Shown here: one piece after another, positions 44,104-52,937 of the stretch
How the letters are laid out: every line of letters begins with the position of its first letter
How positions within the stretch are numbered: position 1 is the first letter of the stretch
From: KK5 sp034043675
GTDB lineage: Bacteria; Pseudomonadota; Gammaproteobacteria; Burkholderiales; Burkholderiaceae_C
DNA length: 64,000 nucleotides
Direction: 5' to 3'
NCBI RefSeq assembly: GCF_034043675.1
Contig: NZ_JAXCLA010000013.1
Span: 78,827 to 142,826, forward strand
Translations under genes and position numbers: made by a program
The notes under the pieces: generated by a model
Databases searched by the model: none
The model's input: only the letters and a program-made list of their open reading frames with translations
What the model was told of the DNA's origin: nothing

Positions 44104-44937
44104 CTAGTTTCTGCCGGGCAGCGTGTTGAGGACGGTCGCCAAGCGGCGCGAGGCCGCGGCGAGCTGATCCACGACCAGCGGGTCCCAACGGGTCGCATAG
44201 GCCCCGTCGAGCACGTGCCCTTCGGGATAGAACTCCGGCGCCGCGACGACGCGGCAGGACTGTTCTGCCCATCGGTCCGGTGCGAACGCGTCCTTCGGGT
44301 CGCCTGTTTTGGCTCGCACCGCCGCCCGCAGCGCCTCGAGTCCGCCCGGCCAGTTCCGGATCAGGCCGGAGTCCCAGACCGAATGCAGGTTCGTGCCGCG
44401 CCCGGCGAATTGCACCTGGTAGGTGTTGCCGCCCTTGTCGTCGGCATACCCTGCGTGCAGGGGTTGATGCACGTCGCCCACGAAGTGGGTCACGTACTTC
44501 AGCGCGAGAAGCCTCTTTTCGTCGGCCGCGTCCGACTTGAGGATGGCGGTCTGGCGTTCGATGGCGCCCACGACGCAAGCGCCGTTCGCGCAATCGCGGG
44601 ATGCGTCGTAGCTGCAGTTGCCATCTCGGGGGAAGTTCACGTAGTGCCACGATGCCGTCGTCGGCGAACGGACTTCGTCTGGCCACGTGGAGATCGAAAC
44701 GAGCGTTGCGCCTTCTTCGAGCTTCAGCAGGCGATCGATTTCGGCGCGCGCCTGCGGGGTCAGGAGCGACTCGGCGATCTCGGCGACCAGTCGGTGGCCG
44801 TCTGCTCCCCAGGCCAGGGCGTTCGAAGCGCTGGCCAGGAGACCCAGTGCGGTCATGGCGGCGACGGCCGCCCGATGTGGGAGGCCGGATGGCTTGCGGC
44901 GGAAAGCTTTCATCAAGAGTGCTTGTGGGTAGGTCAT
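44104..44937 (-). CDS. S1/P1 nuclease family protein
   Basis: 277-aa exported zinc nuclease that degrades single-stranded nucleic acid and may remove 3'-phosphates. Signal peptide to about 42 (ASNALA), leaving mature Trp at the N-terminus (WGADGHRLVAEIAE), whose Trp and His are zinc ligands in this family. Canonical core KYVTHFVGDVHQPLHAGYADDKGGNTYQV and NLHSVWDSGLI follow. Full-length and intact. A deleted relative lies at 40807-41240. Confidence 0.92.
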   Translation of the reverse strand: MTYPQALLMKAFRRKPSGLPHRAAVAAMTALGLLASASNALAWGADGHRLVAEIAESLLTPQARAEIDRLLKLEEGATLVSISTWPDEVRSPTTASWHYVNFPRDGNCSYDASRDCANGACVVGAIERQTAILKSDAADEKRLLALKYVTHFVGDVHQPLHAGYADDKGGNTYQVQFAGRGTNLHSVWDSGLIRNWPGGLEALRAAVRAKTGDPKDAFAPDRWAEQSCRVVAAPEFYPEGHVLDGAYATRWDPLVVDQLAAASRRLATVLNTLPGRN

Positions 44938-45071
44938 CGCGCCATCCTAGGCGCGGCCGCCACTGCCCGCGGCGCGGCGGTGCGCTCTGGGGCCGTGGGG
45001 ATCGGGTCGCGGCATCTTGCGTTCGTGCGCGACTGACGCTGGCGGCTGTTGTGCTGTCCGTCGCTTCTCGA

Positions 45072-45281
45072 TCAGTCCGTGATGGTCACCTCGATGGATC
45101 CGAGCCGGACCTTGTCGCCCAACTGCGTTAGTCGGCGCCGGCCGTCGGCATGCGGGGCTGTGATCAGGCCGTTGTCCTGCAGGCGTTGCTGGACCTCCTC
45201 GGGAACGATTTTTCCGCCGACTGTGGGTGGGATGAAGTAGAGGCTGGCCCTCTCTGCGGTAGTCAAGATGATCTCGGTCAT
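45072..45281 (-). CDS. Small hypothetical protein, 69 aa
   Basis: Starts MTEIILTTAERASLYFIPPT and continues GGKIVPEEVQQRLQDNGLITAPHADGRRRLTQLGDK, then VRLGSIEVTITD. The alternation suggests a compact alpha/beta or winged-helix-like domain. No ribosome-binding site is clear. Upstream is the start of the accessory region. Function unknown. Confidence 0.45.
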   Translation of the reverse strand: MTEIILTTAERASLYFIPPTVGGKIVPEEVQQRLQDNGLITAPHADGRRRLTQLGDKVRLGSIEVTITD

Positions 45282-45852
45282 GGGGCATTGTCGCGGAGCC
45301 TGGTGCGGTCGATCGAACGGTGGCGACAGAGCTGTGCGCTGGTGCACTCGGTTGTTCGCTCTTGCTCACCCGCGATTCACCAAGTATCCAAATTCCCTTT
45401 GTGCGGCGGCTCCTGCTCCGCATTCGCACCAGGGTTCTGCGGGTTCGCGCGGGAGCGCTCATCCTCGCTGCGCGAGGACTGCGGTGCAGCCCTCCGCATC
45501 CTGACCGCGGCCGGCAGGCCTGCCGGCCCAACACCCGATCGGCGCCGCTGCGCGGCGTGAGCGGCGGCCCGTGGGGCGGGGCCGCCCGCTGCTGGCCCGT
45601 TCCTGAAAACCCCGTCCTTGCGCCCCTCTTTCGGGGGTGGAAACCGCTCGCTGGTTCCGGCTCTCTTCGACACCTAGCGCATGGCCGCCCCAGCGCAAGG
45701 GCCGGCGATGCCTTCGTGCGCGCCCGGTCCCTGCGCTGCGCGCCGGGCTGCGGCCTGTGCGCGATCCCTTGCGCTGCTTCGTCCTTGCGCTCTTCCGGCG
45801 CCGAGCCGGCTCCAGAGAGCAATTTCCACCACCACCCACGAAAGGGGTCATC
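45282..45852. other. Non-coding leader of the ParB gene with a 20-bp palindrome
   Basis: 571 nt, GC-rich. A perfect palindrome GGCCGGCAGG/CCTGCCGGCC lies at 45509-45528. Other open frames look like shadows. It is the upstream region of the ParB-type gene, so the palindrome is a candidate centromere-like or operator site. Confidence 0.45.
45509..45528. repeat. Perfect 20-bp palindrome upstream of parB
   Basis: GGCCGGCAGG followed directly by its reverse complement. ParB proteins bind palindromic parS-type sites; whether this one does is unknown, and GC-rich palindromes also occur by chance in such DNA. Confidence 0.4.
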
Positions 45853-45937
45853 ATGAGCGCAAGGACACTTCATTCACAAGCCAGCAGCCGCAAGGCGGGC
45901 GTTCCCCCCGCCCCCCCCCGAGCCTCACCAAAGAGCA
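45853..45937 (+). promoter_or_regulatory. Out-of-frame 5' end of the ParB gene (homopolymer frameshift)
   Basis: AAAGGGG followed by ATG at 45853 opens MSARTLHSQASSRKAGVPP, then the C6-G-C9 tract at 45904-45919. A one-base change in the C9 run would fuse it to parB. Either a sequencing or assembly error or a phase-variable switch. Confidence 0.5.
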
Positions 45938-47959
45938 ATGGTTGCCCTGCGGGCGCAGGAAGGCGAGGGCGTGCCGCAGTACATCCGGCTGGGCGCGCTG
46001 CGGCTCGACGAGCGCAATGTGCGGCACGATCCGCCGAGCGAGGAAGAGATCGAGGAACTGGCCGATCTGATCGATGCCCAGGGCCTGCTGCAGAACCTGT
46101 CGGTCGTCGCCTACGACAAGCTGATCTACGAGGCTCAGCCGAAAACGCGCGGCAAGGGCAAGAGCCGGAGCCGCGACAAGGGTCAGGTGTACACCCACGG
46201 CGTGATCGCTGGCGGGCGCAGGCTTCGCGCGCTGTTGCGGCTGGTCGTGCGCGGGCGCATCTCGCTGGACGAGGAAATCCTCTGCTCAGTCTTCCCTGCC
46301 GAACGGGCGACGGCGGTCAGTGCGGCCGAGAACTCGGGACGCCGGGCGATGAGTGCGGCCGACACGATCCAGGCGTTCGCGGACATGGTGCGGGACGGTG
46401 CAGGCGTCGAGGAGTTGGCGGTCTGCTTCCATCTGTCTCCGCTGACGGTCCAGCGGCGCCTGAAGCTGGCCGGTGTGTCGCCGGTTCTCTTCGACCTGTT
46501 CCGCCAGGAGGGGATCACGCTCGATCAGCTGATGGCGCTGGCGCTGACGGATGACCACGCCGTGCAGGAGGCCGCATGGAAAGGCACGCCCGCGCACAAC
46601 CGATCGCCCCGGGCCCTCCGCGCGTTGATCGGCGGCGCGGGCATCTCCGTCGCCGTCGTCAAGTTCGTCGGGATGAAGGCGTACCAGGCGGCGGGCGGCG
46701 TGGTGCTGCAGGACCTGTTCGCCGAAGTTGGCAACCAGCCGGAGTACGTCCAGGATCCCACGCTGATGATGCGGCTGGCCGGCGAGAAGCTGGAAGCGCT
46801 GGCCGCCAAGGCCAGGAGCAAGGGCGCGCCTTGGGTCGAGACATTCACGGTCTTCGGCTACCTGGAGCGCGAACGCTTCGCCGAGGCCCCGACGGCGCTG
46901 CGTGTTCCGACCGTGGACGAGGCCGAGGCGCTTCGGCAGCTCGATGTGGAACTGTCGTCGGCGCAGGAACAGTTGGACGCGTGCTACGACTCCGACGTCG
47001 AGGAAGCTGAGGACGACGGCGAGGACCGCGAGTCAGACGGAGGTGGCGAGATCCAGGTGCTGGAGGCCCGCTGTTCCGCGCTGACCGCGCAACGCAACGA
47101 GTTGCTCGACAGCCGCCGGGAGGTTCCGGCAGAGATCCGGTCACTGGTCGGTGTTGTGATCTACGTGGACGAGCGGGGCAAGCCGGTCCAGGTGCGGAAA
47201 CTGCGCAAGGACGATCTCGCCGCCGCACGTCGAGCAGCGAGCAAGGCGCAGGCTGCACATGGAGATGATGGCGGCGAGGGCGGCGAGGCGGCGCAGGATG
47301 GCACGGGCGAATCGAAGGCCTCGGGCTTGTCCGAGCGCCTGTGCAGGCAACTGACCTCGCACCGGACCCGTGCGCTGCAGGCCGTGCTGCTCGGCCGTCC
47401 TCACGAGGCCACGGCGGCGCTCCTGCATCCGCTGCTGGCGGCCCTGGTGTATGGGCATGGCTCCTACTACGAGAGCCGCAGCCCGCTGCACCTGCGGGCG
47501 GACGACTGCGAGGGGCCTCTGCACACCTGGGCTCCTGACCTGGAGGGCAGCCGCGCCGAAGGCGTGGTGACCCAGGCGCTGGAGCAGGCGCGCAAGCTGC
47601 TGCCCGCCGAGGCCGCTGACCTGCTGCCCTGCCTATTGGCAATGGACGGCGACACCTTGCAAGGGCTGCTCACGCTGTGCGCGGTGTTGTCGCTCGACGC
47701 CATCAGCAGCAACGGCAAGCCGCACTGCTCGGACGTCCTGGCCCAGGCCGTGGAGCTGGACATGCGGCAATGGTGGACGCCAACCGGTGCGGGCTTCCTG
47801 TCCAAGGTTTCGAAGCAGCAGATCGCTGACGCGGTGGCCCAGGCTGGCATGGCGGGCGAAGCCCAGGCCCTGGCGAAGCTGAAGAAGGTCGAGGCCGTCG
47901 GCAAGGCCGAGAGCCTGCTGCAGGACAAGGGCTGGCTGCCGGCCATCCTGCAGCGCTGA
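45938..47959 (+). CDS. ParB/RepB family partition protein (large, island/plasmid type), start disrupted
   Basis: 673 aa from the ATG at 45938. N-terminal ParB nuclease-like domain (LGALRLDERNVRHDPPSEEEIEELADLI, GVIAGGRRLRALL), HTH domain (LSPLTVQRRLKLAGVSP), then a long C-terminal region with an acidic stretch (DSDVEEAEDDGEDRESDGGG) and a Leu/Ala-rich end. The best translational start, ATG 45853 with AAAGGGG upstream (MSARTLHSQASSRK), is in another frame; removing one C from the C9 run at 45911-45919 would join it to this frame (PEPHQRAMVAL). Large ParB proteins of this kind occur on plasmids and ICEs of Gram-negatives. Confidence 0.8.
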   Translation: MVALRAQEGEGVPQYIRLGALRLDERNVRHDPPSEEEIEELADLIDAQGLLQNLSVVAYDKLIYEAQPKTRGKGKSRSRDKGQVYTHGVIAGGRRLRALLRLVVRGRISLDEEILCSVFPAERATAVSAAENSGRRAMSAADTIQAFADMVRDGAGVEELAVCFHLSPLTVQRRLKLAGVSPVLFDLFRQEGITLDQLMALALTDDHAVQEAAWKGTPAHNRSPRALRALIGGAGISVAVVKFVGMKAYQAAGGVVLQDLFAEVGNQPEYVQDPTLMMRLAGEKLEALAAKARSKGAPWVETFTVFGYLERERFAEAPTALRVPTVDEAEALRQLDVELSSAQEQLDACYDSDVEEAEDDGEDRESDGGGEIQVLEARCSALTAQRNELLDSRREVPAEIRSLVGVVIYVDERGKPVQVRKLRKDDLAAARRAASKAQAAHGDDGGEGGEAAQDGTGESKASGLSERLCRQLTSHRTRALQAVLLGRPHEATAALLHPLLAALVYGHGSYYESRSPLHLRADDCEGPLHTWAPDLEGSRAEGVVTQALEQARKLLPAEAADLLPCLLAMDGDTLQGLLTLCAVLSLDAISSNGKPHCSDVLAQAVELDMRQWWTPTGAGFLSKVSKQQIADAVAQAGMAGEAQALAKLKKVEAVGKAESLLQDKGWLPAILQR

Positions 47960-48561
47960 TCCAGTGATTCCGGGTGCGAGGACGCGCCGTCTGGCGGGCC
48001 TTGCATCCGGTGACTCGCCGATGCGCTGCGGCACCTGATCAACATCCGGCAGCGGCCCGTCCCTGGTCTCCAGAAAGCGCGGGGGGCAGGGCGCTGCTGG
48101 CACGATCTCTTCGGCTGCGGCACGGCGGCGTGATTTTCTGGGCGCGTCGCCAGTGCGCTGGCGCGCAGGCTACCGGCCGGCGCGACGTTGGACGTCGCGA
48201 GTCCTTGGAGGTTAGGGGTCAGGTCTTGCGCCACCGGAAGAGCCCACGGCGCATCTTGCGCCGCAGTGCGGCGAACGGGTGGTTGGGGCCTGCGGCCTGT
48301 CTCTGGTCTTGAGCCGGTTGCCTGCGCCGTGCCGCCCTGGGGCGCTGGTGAGCTTGCCCCGGGCGTCCCGGCTGGTCAGCCTTGCCCGTCCTTGGCCGGG
48401 GCTTTCGCGGCATAAAGCCGCTGCGCTATTTATTCCACGGTCCCCGCCATCGCCGCCCTTGCGACGCCCGCTCCGCCGTGCGCTCTTCTCCCGCCGCTGG
48501 GGGAGCGCCGGCCGCTCGCCACGGGGGTGAGCGCCGCTTGCGGCGCTACTGGGAGACTGTC
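47960..48561. other. Spacer without a supported gene
   Basis: 602 nt between parB and the methylase gene. GC-rich, several open frames of shadow type, no family resemblance or ribosome-binding site. Confidence 0.5.
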
Positions 48562-49347
48562 ATGTCCCTTCCCTTGAATCGTGTGTTGCTGGGCGATTGC
48601 TGCCGTCTGCTGGCGGAGCTTCCGCCGGACTGCGTGGACTTCGTGTTGACCGATCCGCCCTATCTGGTGAACTACCGGGACCGGTCGGGGCGCAGCCTCG
48701 CGGGCGATCGCGAGGCGGACTGGCTGGAGCCGGCCTTCGCCGAGGTGTTCCGCGTGATGCGGCCGGACACGTTGTGCGTTTCCTTCTACGGCTGGTCGCG
48801 CACGGACCTGTTCTTTCGCGCCTGGCGGCGCGTGGGTCTGCGGGTGGCCGGGCACATCACCTTTCCGAAGCGCTACACCAGCACGACGCGGCTGATGCGT
48901 TATCAGCATGAGAGCGCCTACCTGCTAGCCAAGGGTGAGCCGCCCGCACCGGCCGAGCCGATCGGGGACGTGATCGACTGGACCTACTCGGGCAACAAGC
49001 TGCACCCGACGCAGAAGCCGCTGAGCGTGCTGACGCCGTTGATCCAGACCTTCTGCCGCTTGGGCGGGCTGGTGTTGGATCCGTTCACCGGCTCCGGGTC
49101 CTCGTTGGTCGCCGCGCAGTCGGTCGGCCGGTACTTCGTTGGCATGGAGATCGACCCGGCGATGCACGCGGTGGCCGAGCGCCGCCTGCAGGGGTACCGG
49201 GACGCGATGCTGTGGTCCCTGCTGGGAGAAGAGTTCGATCCGCGAGTGCAGGGCCCGCGGTCTTCCGCCGTACCTGCTCCTCGCGCTTCGCTTGGCCGCT
49301 CCGCGGCGCGCGAGCCGCGCGGCATGTCGGTCGCCACCGCACGCTGA
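48562..49347 (+). CDS. Site-specific DNA methyltransferase (N4/N6-type, beta class order)
   Basis: 261 aa. Catalytic motif DPPYLV (near 32) precedes the SAM-binding motif DPFTGSGSSLVAAQ (near 172), the order of beta-class adenine/cytosine-N4 methylases. HPTQKPLSVL is the usual companion motif. GGGAGA lies upstream of the ATG. No restriction endonuclease is adjacent, so it is a solitary methylase, common on plasmids and islands. The last 45 residues are Ser/Arg/Ala-rich and not part of the fold. Confidence 0.9.
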   Translation: MSLPLNRVLLGDCCRLLAELPPDCVDFVLTDPPYLVNYRDRSGRSLAGDREADWLEPAFAEVFRVMRPDTLCVSFYGWSRTDLFFRAWRRVGLRVAGHITFPKRYTSTTRLMRYQHESAYLLAKGEPPAPAEPIGDVIDWTYSGNKLHPTQKPLSVLTPLIQTFCRLGGLVLDPFTGSGSSLVAAQSVGRYFVGMEIDPAMHAVAERRLQGYRDAMLWSLLGEEFDPRVQGPRSSAVPAPRASLGRSAAREPRGMSVATAR

Positions 49348-49357
49348 GGAGATGGCG

Positions 49358-49663
49358 ATGAACAACGAACATTCGTGCGAGGCGGGAGTTGGAGCTGGGG
49401 CTGGGGCCTGCCGCGAGGGCGCGCTGCGGCCCTATCTGGAGGGCTACAGCCGGGGCAATCCGGCCGCGCTGAGGGCGCTGCGGGGCTACGACTGGCGGGC
49501 GGCGGCGCTGGGCGCGCTGCGTCGCCGGCAGGCGCGACTGCTGGGCGTGCTGGACGACGCCACGTTGATGCAGCTGGCCCGCGGGACGCTGAACCTGGGC
49601 GCCTCTGCCGCGCGGATCGCGGACGAGTTGGAGGAGAAGCAGGATCCGGTGGCGAAGCCGTGA
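49358..49663 (+). CDS. Small hypothetical protein downstream of the methylase
   Basis: 101 aa, ATG at 49358 preferred because GAGGAG is 6 nt upstream (ATG 49352 abuts it). Begins MNNEHSCEAGVGAGAGACRE and has helical segments GALRPYLEGYSRGNPAALRALRGYDWRAAALGALRRRQARLL and LMQLARGTLNLGASAARIADELEE. No domain recognised. Same strand and spacing suggest it is in the methylase operon. Confidence 0.55.
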   Translation: MNNEHSCEAGVGAGAGACREGALRPYLEGYSRGNPAALRALRGYDWRAAALGALRRRQARLLGVLDDATLMQLARGTLNLGASAARIADELEEKQDPVAKP

Positions 49664-50023
49664 TGTCCGGGCCGGCCTGCTGAGGCGGGTCGGCTCGCGC
49701 TTCGCGCCGGCGGCGCAGTCGCCTGCCAGCTGAGCCGCTGAAATGGCACATTGATGCGCGAGGGCACGTGCCCGTGCGGGCGCCTGTGCATGTGACGGCC
49801 CGTTCCCTGGCCGGAGATCGCCGGCCGCGTCGCTGCGCTTGCGCCAGCTGCGGCGGGCGTGCGTTCGCATGCCCATACCGCCTCTCCGACCTACGCCACG
49901 CCCGATGCCGGGCCGCAGAATCTGTTGGCGTTGGGTGCGCCGGGCAGGGGCGGTCGGAGCGCCCGCGAGGGGGTATCTCGTCTGTCGATGCGGAGGTTGG
50001 CTGCGAGCTTTACAGTGATCGCC
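49664..50023. other. Spacer without a supported gene
   Basis: 360 nt. GC-rich; ends in ATG-rich sequence before the next gene. An ATG at 49988 in frame could extend that gene by 12 codons. Confidence 0.45.
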
Positions 50024-50623
50024 ATGTTGGAGGATTACTTCGTCACCATTCATGCGTCGCCCTGGCGGGGTCGCAAACTAGCCCTCGCGATCGAGGTCGT
50101 GAAACACACGTTCGACGAGTTCTTCGGTGGCCCGGCCAAGGTGCTGGAGGCGCGCCTGGCCTTCGAGGCAGCCGGCGGGCATCATCACTGGGTGCCGCCC
50201 GGCGCGGTGTTCAGCGATGCGGAGAACCATTGGTACGAGGCGATGAGCGCTGCCTTCTGGGCCGCTCATGATCAGGTGCCGGTGAAGGCGGACAGCGAGC
50301 ACTGGAGCGCGGTCTACGTGGAGGTGATGCCACCGGCGGGCTCCGAGCACCGGACGGAGCTTGCGTGGCGCGCGGCGTATGCCCGCGCGGCGCTGAAGGC
50401 GGGTGGCGCCTTGGATGCCGACGAATTGGCGAAGCGCTCCTTGTGGGCGTGGAGGGATCTGGCCCTGGCCGATCCGGGCTTCGTGGCGCGCCAGGATTTC
50501 AAGAAGCAACTGTCGCCTGGCACGCCCGAGTTCGATGCGTACTGGTCGGGGCGGACGGACACGGCGCGGGCCTGGCCGACCAGCGCGTCGGTGCCGGCAC
50601 GGCGGCGGCCGCCGCCGATCTAG
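50024..50623 (+). CDS. Hypothetical island protein, 199 aa
   Basis: Soluble protein, unrecognised. It starts MLEDYFVTIHASPWRGRKLAL, continues with FDEFFGGPAKVLEARLAFEAAGGHHHWVPPG and WRDLALADPGFVARQDFKKQLSPGTPEFDAYW, and ends in a Pro/Arg-rich tail. The composition and even codon use support a real gene. No signal peptide or helix. Confidence 0.55.
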   Translation: MLEDYFVTIHASPWRGRKLALAIEVVKHTFDEFFGGPAKVLEARLAFEAAGGHHHWVPPGAVFSDAENHWYEAMSAAFWAAHDQVPVKADSEHWSAVYVEVMPPAGSEHRTELAWRAAYARAALKAGGALDADELAKRSLWAWRDLALADPGFVARQDFKKQLSPGTPEFDAYWSGRTDTARAWPTSASVPARRRPPPI

Positions 50624-51175
50624 GCACGGGCTCGGCTTTCTCTAAGCGGTAACACGACCGCAGTGGCAATCGCGCGGCCAAGTCGATCTGGCCTGCGGAC
50701 GATGTGCATGCGCTTCAGGGCACGAAGGAGAAGCGCGCAGGAAGAGGCCGCAGTCTAGAGTGCCAGGGCGACGGCTGGGTTACAAGTTCAGCGAAAGAAG
50801 AAACCGAAGGCTCCGGTTCGGACGATGCACGGCTTACGCGCTCAGTGGCGATGCGGCGCCATGGCGCTGCTGGACGCCGCGTTGAGTGACGCGCCGATTA
50901 GCAATCCGTCAAGCGCCTGCCACAGCAGGCGAGCCGCAGGCCTTCGTCGACTCGCGTTGCCAGCTTGATCGATCGTCCAGGCTGTCGCAGAATCGTCTCG
51001 CGCATGGGCGGGAGTCCATGCCCGCCGTGTCCGCTCTAGGCCGGCACCGCCGATACCGATAAAGGACGGCGCCCGCAATCGCTGGCTCTCAGAAGCGGGG
51101 ACTTTCCATCACCGGAAGTCCTTGTGCGGTTGATCTTGATGCAGTGCGAGGACTTCCAACACCTTGGAGGTTCTC
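50624..51175. other. Spacer without a supported gene
   Basis: 552 nt. No convincing frame or structure seen on either strand. Confidence 0.5.
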
Positions 51176-51556
51176 ATGTCTTCTCTTCGATCGAAGCGCC
51201 ATCGCGCCTTTGTCCAGCAGGGCGGCTGCTGCTGGTACTGCCGTGTCCGCATGTGGCGGACGTCGCCCCACGAGCTGCCCGTTCCATCCCGCCGCGCCGC
51301 GGCCTTCTTGCAGTGCACCGCCGAGCACCTCATCGCCAGGTGCGATGGCGGCACGGACGTCGCCAGCAACGTGGTCGCCGCGTGCTGGCGTTGCAACCGG
51401 ACGCGGCATGCGCGCCGATGGCCGCCGTCTGCCGACACCTATCGTGCCGAGGTTCGGCGCCGGGTGGCTCGCGGCGGGTGGCACGACCGCTGGGTGAGCG
51501 CGGCCGAACTTTATGATTGCCGGCCCTGCGTCCCCACGGGAGAGCCGGTCGCTTGA
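51176..51556 (+). CDS. HNH endonuclease
   Basis: 126-aa HNH nuclease. CWYC near the N-terminus and CWRCN near residue 85 provide zinc Cys; the HNH core is TAEHLIARCDGGTDVASNVVAACWRCNRTRH. GGAGG lies 5 nt before the ATG. Small HNH proteins of this kind are common cargo on islands; target unknown. Confidence 0.85.
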   Translation: MSSLRSKRHRAFVQQGGCCWYCRVRMWRTSPHELPVPSRRAAAFLQCTAEHLIARCDGGTDVASNVVAACWRCNRTRHARRWPPSADTYRAEVRRRVARGGWHDRWVSAAELYDCRPCVPTGEPVA

Positions 51557-51598
51557 TCGCGGTTTCGTCGGGGCGATTTCGACTGGTCTGGAGTTCCC

Positions 51599-51985
51599 TT
51601 GTCCTCAACCTGGAAGCTGAAGCGCACGGCGCAATGCAAGAAGTGCCCCTGGCGGGTCGATGTCGATCCGCACGACATCCCGAACGGCTACAACGTTGCG
51701 AAGCATCAGGAGCTGGCGCGCACGATCGCCAAGCCCGGTGATCTGAGCCAGGTCGGGCAGCCCTTGCAGGCTATGGCCTGCCATGAGACCGACGACGCCC
51801 ACTGCGTCGGATGGTTGAGCCACCAGCTCGGGCGTGGCAACAACATTCCCTTGCGCCTTCGGATGATGTCCTGTGAGAACTCGATGAATCTGCGGCTTCG
51901 TGGCGAGCAGCATGCGTGTTTCGAGGACACCCTGGTCGCGGCGATGCGGGATGGAGCGGCGCCCGTGGACCTGGGTGTGGACTGA
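51599..51985 (+). CDS. DUF6283-family protein
   Basis: 128 aa, TTG start (51599) with GGAG upstream. Pattern CKKCPWRVDVDPHDIPNGYNVAKH, then LQAMACHETDDAHCVGW and the late Cys (SCENS) matches DUF6283, a Cys/His-rich family seen in phages and islands. Probably zinc-binding; function unknown. Confidence 0.6.
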   Translation: MSSTWKLKRTAQCKKCPWRVDVDPHDIPNGYNVAKHQELARTIAKPGDLSQVGQPLQAMACHETDDAHCVGWLSHQLGRGNNIPLRLRMMSCENSMNLRLRGEQHACFEDTLVAAMRDGAAPVDLGVD

Positions 51986-52598
51986 GCGGGGCCATCGAGC
52001 CTGGCGTTCCTGTGAGGTCGCTCCCACACTGAACTGAGCTTTCCGGCTGGCTTCCGGGAAGGGGCGGGGGGCTGACCGGCGCGTCGCTGCCTGCGCGACG
52101 CACGCTGCGGGTCGATGCGGACGAGTGCGGACGAGTGCGGGCGAATCGGGCCCTGAGGGCCCGACCGGGCTCTTGCGGGGTCGCTGTGCGCTCCTCCCCT
52201 GAAGGGGACTTGGCGGGGAGTACCCCTCCGCCCTGTCGATCCCTTTCGCGGTGGCGGCCCTCCCGCTTCCGGGAAGCGCGGCCCTCGTTCTCCATGCTGC
52301 GCATGCGGGGCCGCTTGGCGAACTGCCCAGCTGGATCGCTGCGCTGCGCGCGGTGCTGGCCAGATCGCCATCCCACTCGCCCGCCATGCCCGGAGCCGGG
52401 CCGCTGAACACCGGGCCTGCAGGCCAACAGCCGGCCCCGTGTCGTGCTCGTGGCGGCTCGACCATCGCGCCAGCCGCTGCGCTTGCCTGGCACGCCGATC
52501 GCGGAGCCGCCGCCGCGAGTGGCCCTGCGGCGCTTGTCGCTGCAGCAGCTGCGCCAGGCGAGCTGGCACATCGGCTGCGACGCTGGGCGCCGAAGAGG
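51986..52598. other. Spacer with a short tandem repeat
   Basis: 613 nt. Three tandem copies of GCGGACGAGT (third copy degenerate) at 52117-52146. No supported gene. Confidence 0.45.
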
Positions 52599-52832
52599 AT
52601 GCAGCCCGTGCGCCGGTCGTCCCACCGCGACCCCCTCACTAAGCCGCCGACCTTGGGCGGGACGGACTGGCACCGATTCTGGCTGAAGGGCGAAAAGCGC
52701 AGCGAGGTGGTGATCCCCGCAGAAACAGAAGCGAGTCTGAAGGAACAGTACGTCCGTTGGGAAGAAATGAAGGAAATGAAGCGTGTGGACGATGCCAAGC
52801 CGCGCTGCGCTGTCGCCGCTGGCCACCCCTGA
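52599..52832 (+). CDS. Possible small protein, 77 aa
   Basis: The end of a longer open frame has a protein-like part: GGTDWHRFWLKGEKRSEVV followed by IPAETEASLKEQYVRWEEMK. The ATG at 52599 is a guess; upstream in-frame sequence is low-complexity Ala/Pro. No family recognised and it may not be real. Confidence 0.3.
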   Translation: MQPVRRSSHRDPLTKPPTLGGTDWHRFWLKGEKRSEVVIPAETEASLKEQYVRWEEMKEMKRVDDAKPRCAVAAGHP

Positions 52833-52937
52833 TCTGACGGCGGTGGGCAGGCAGTCGGCCGGGCGAGCTTGGGCAAGACAGGGCAGGGCAATGGCTCTTG
52901 CAGGACGTGAGGTAGCGGGCCAGGTCCTTCTCCGTCG

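Noticed and set aside
52117..52146. Tandem repeat as an iteron origin
   Set aside because: Only three short copies and no replication initiator gene in the window.
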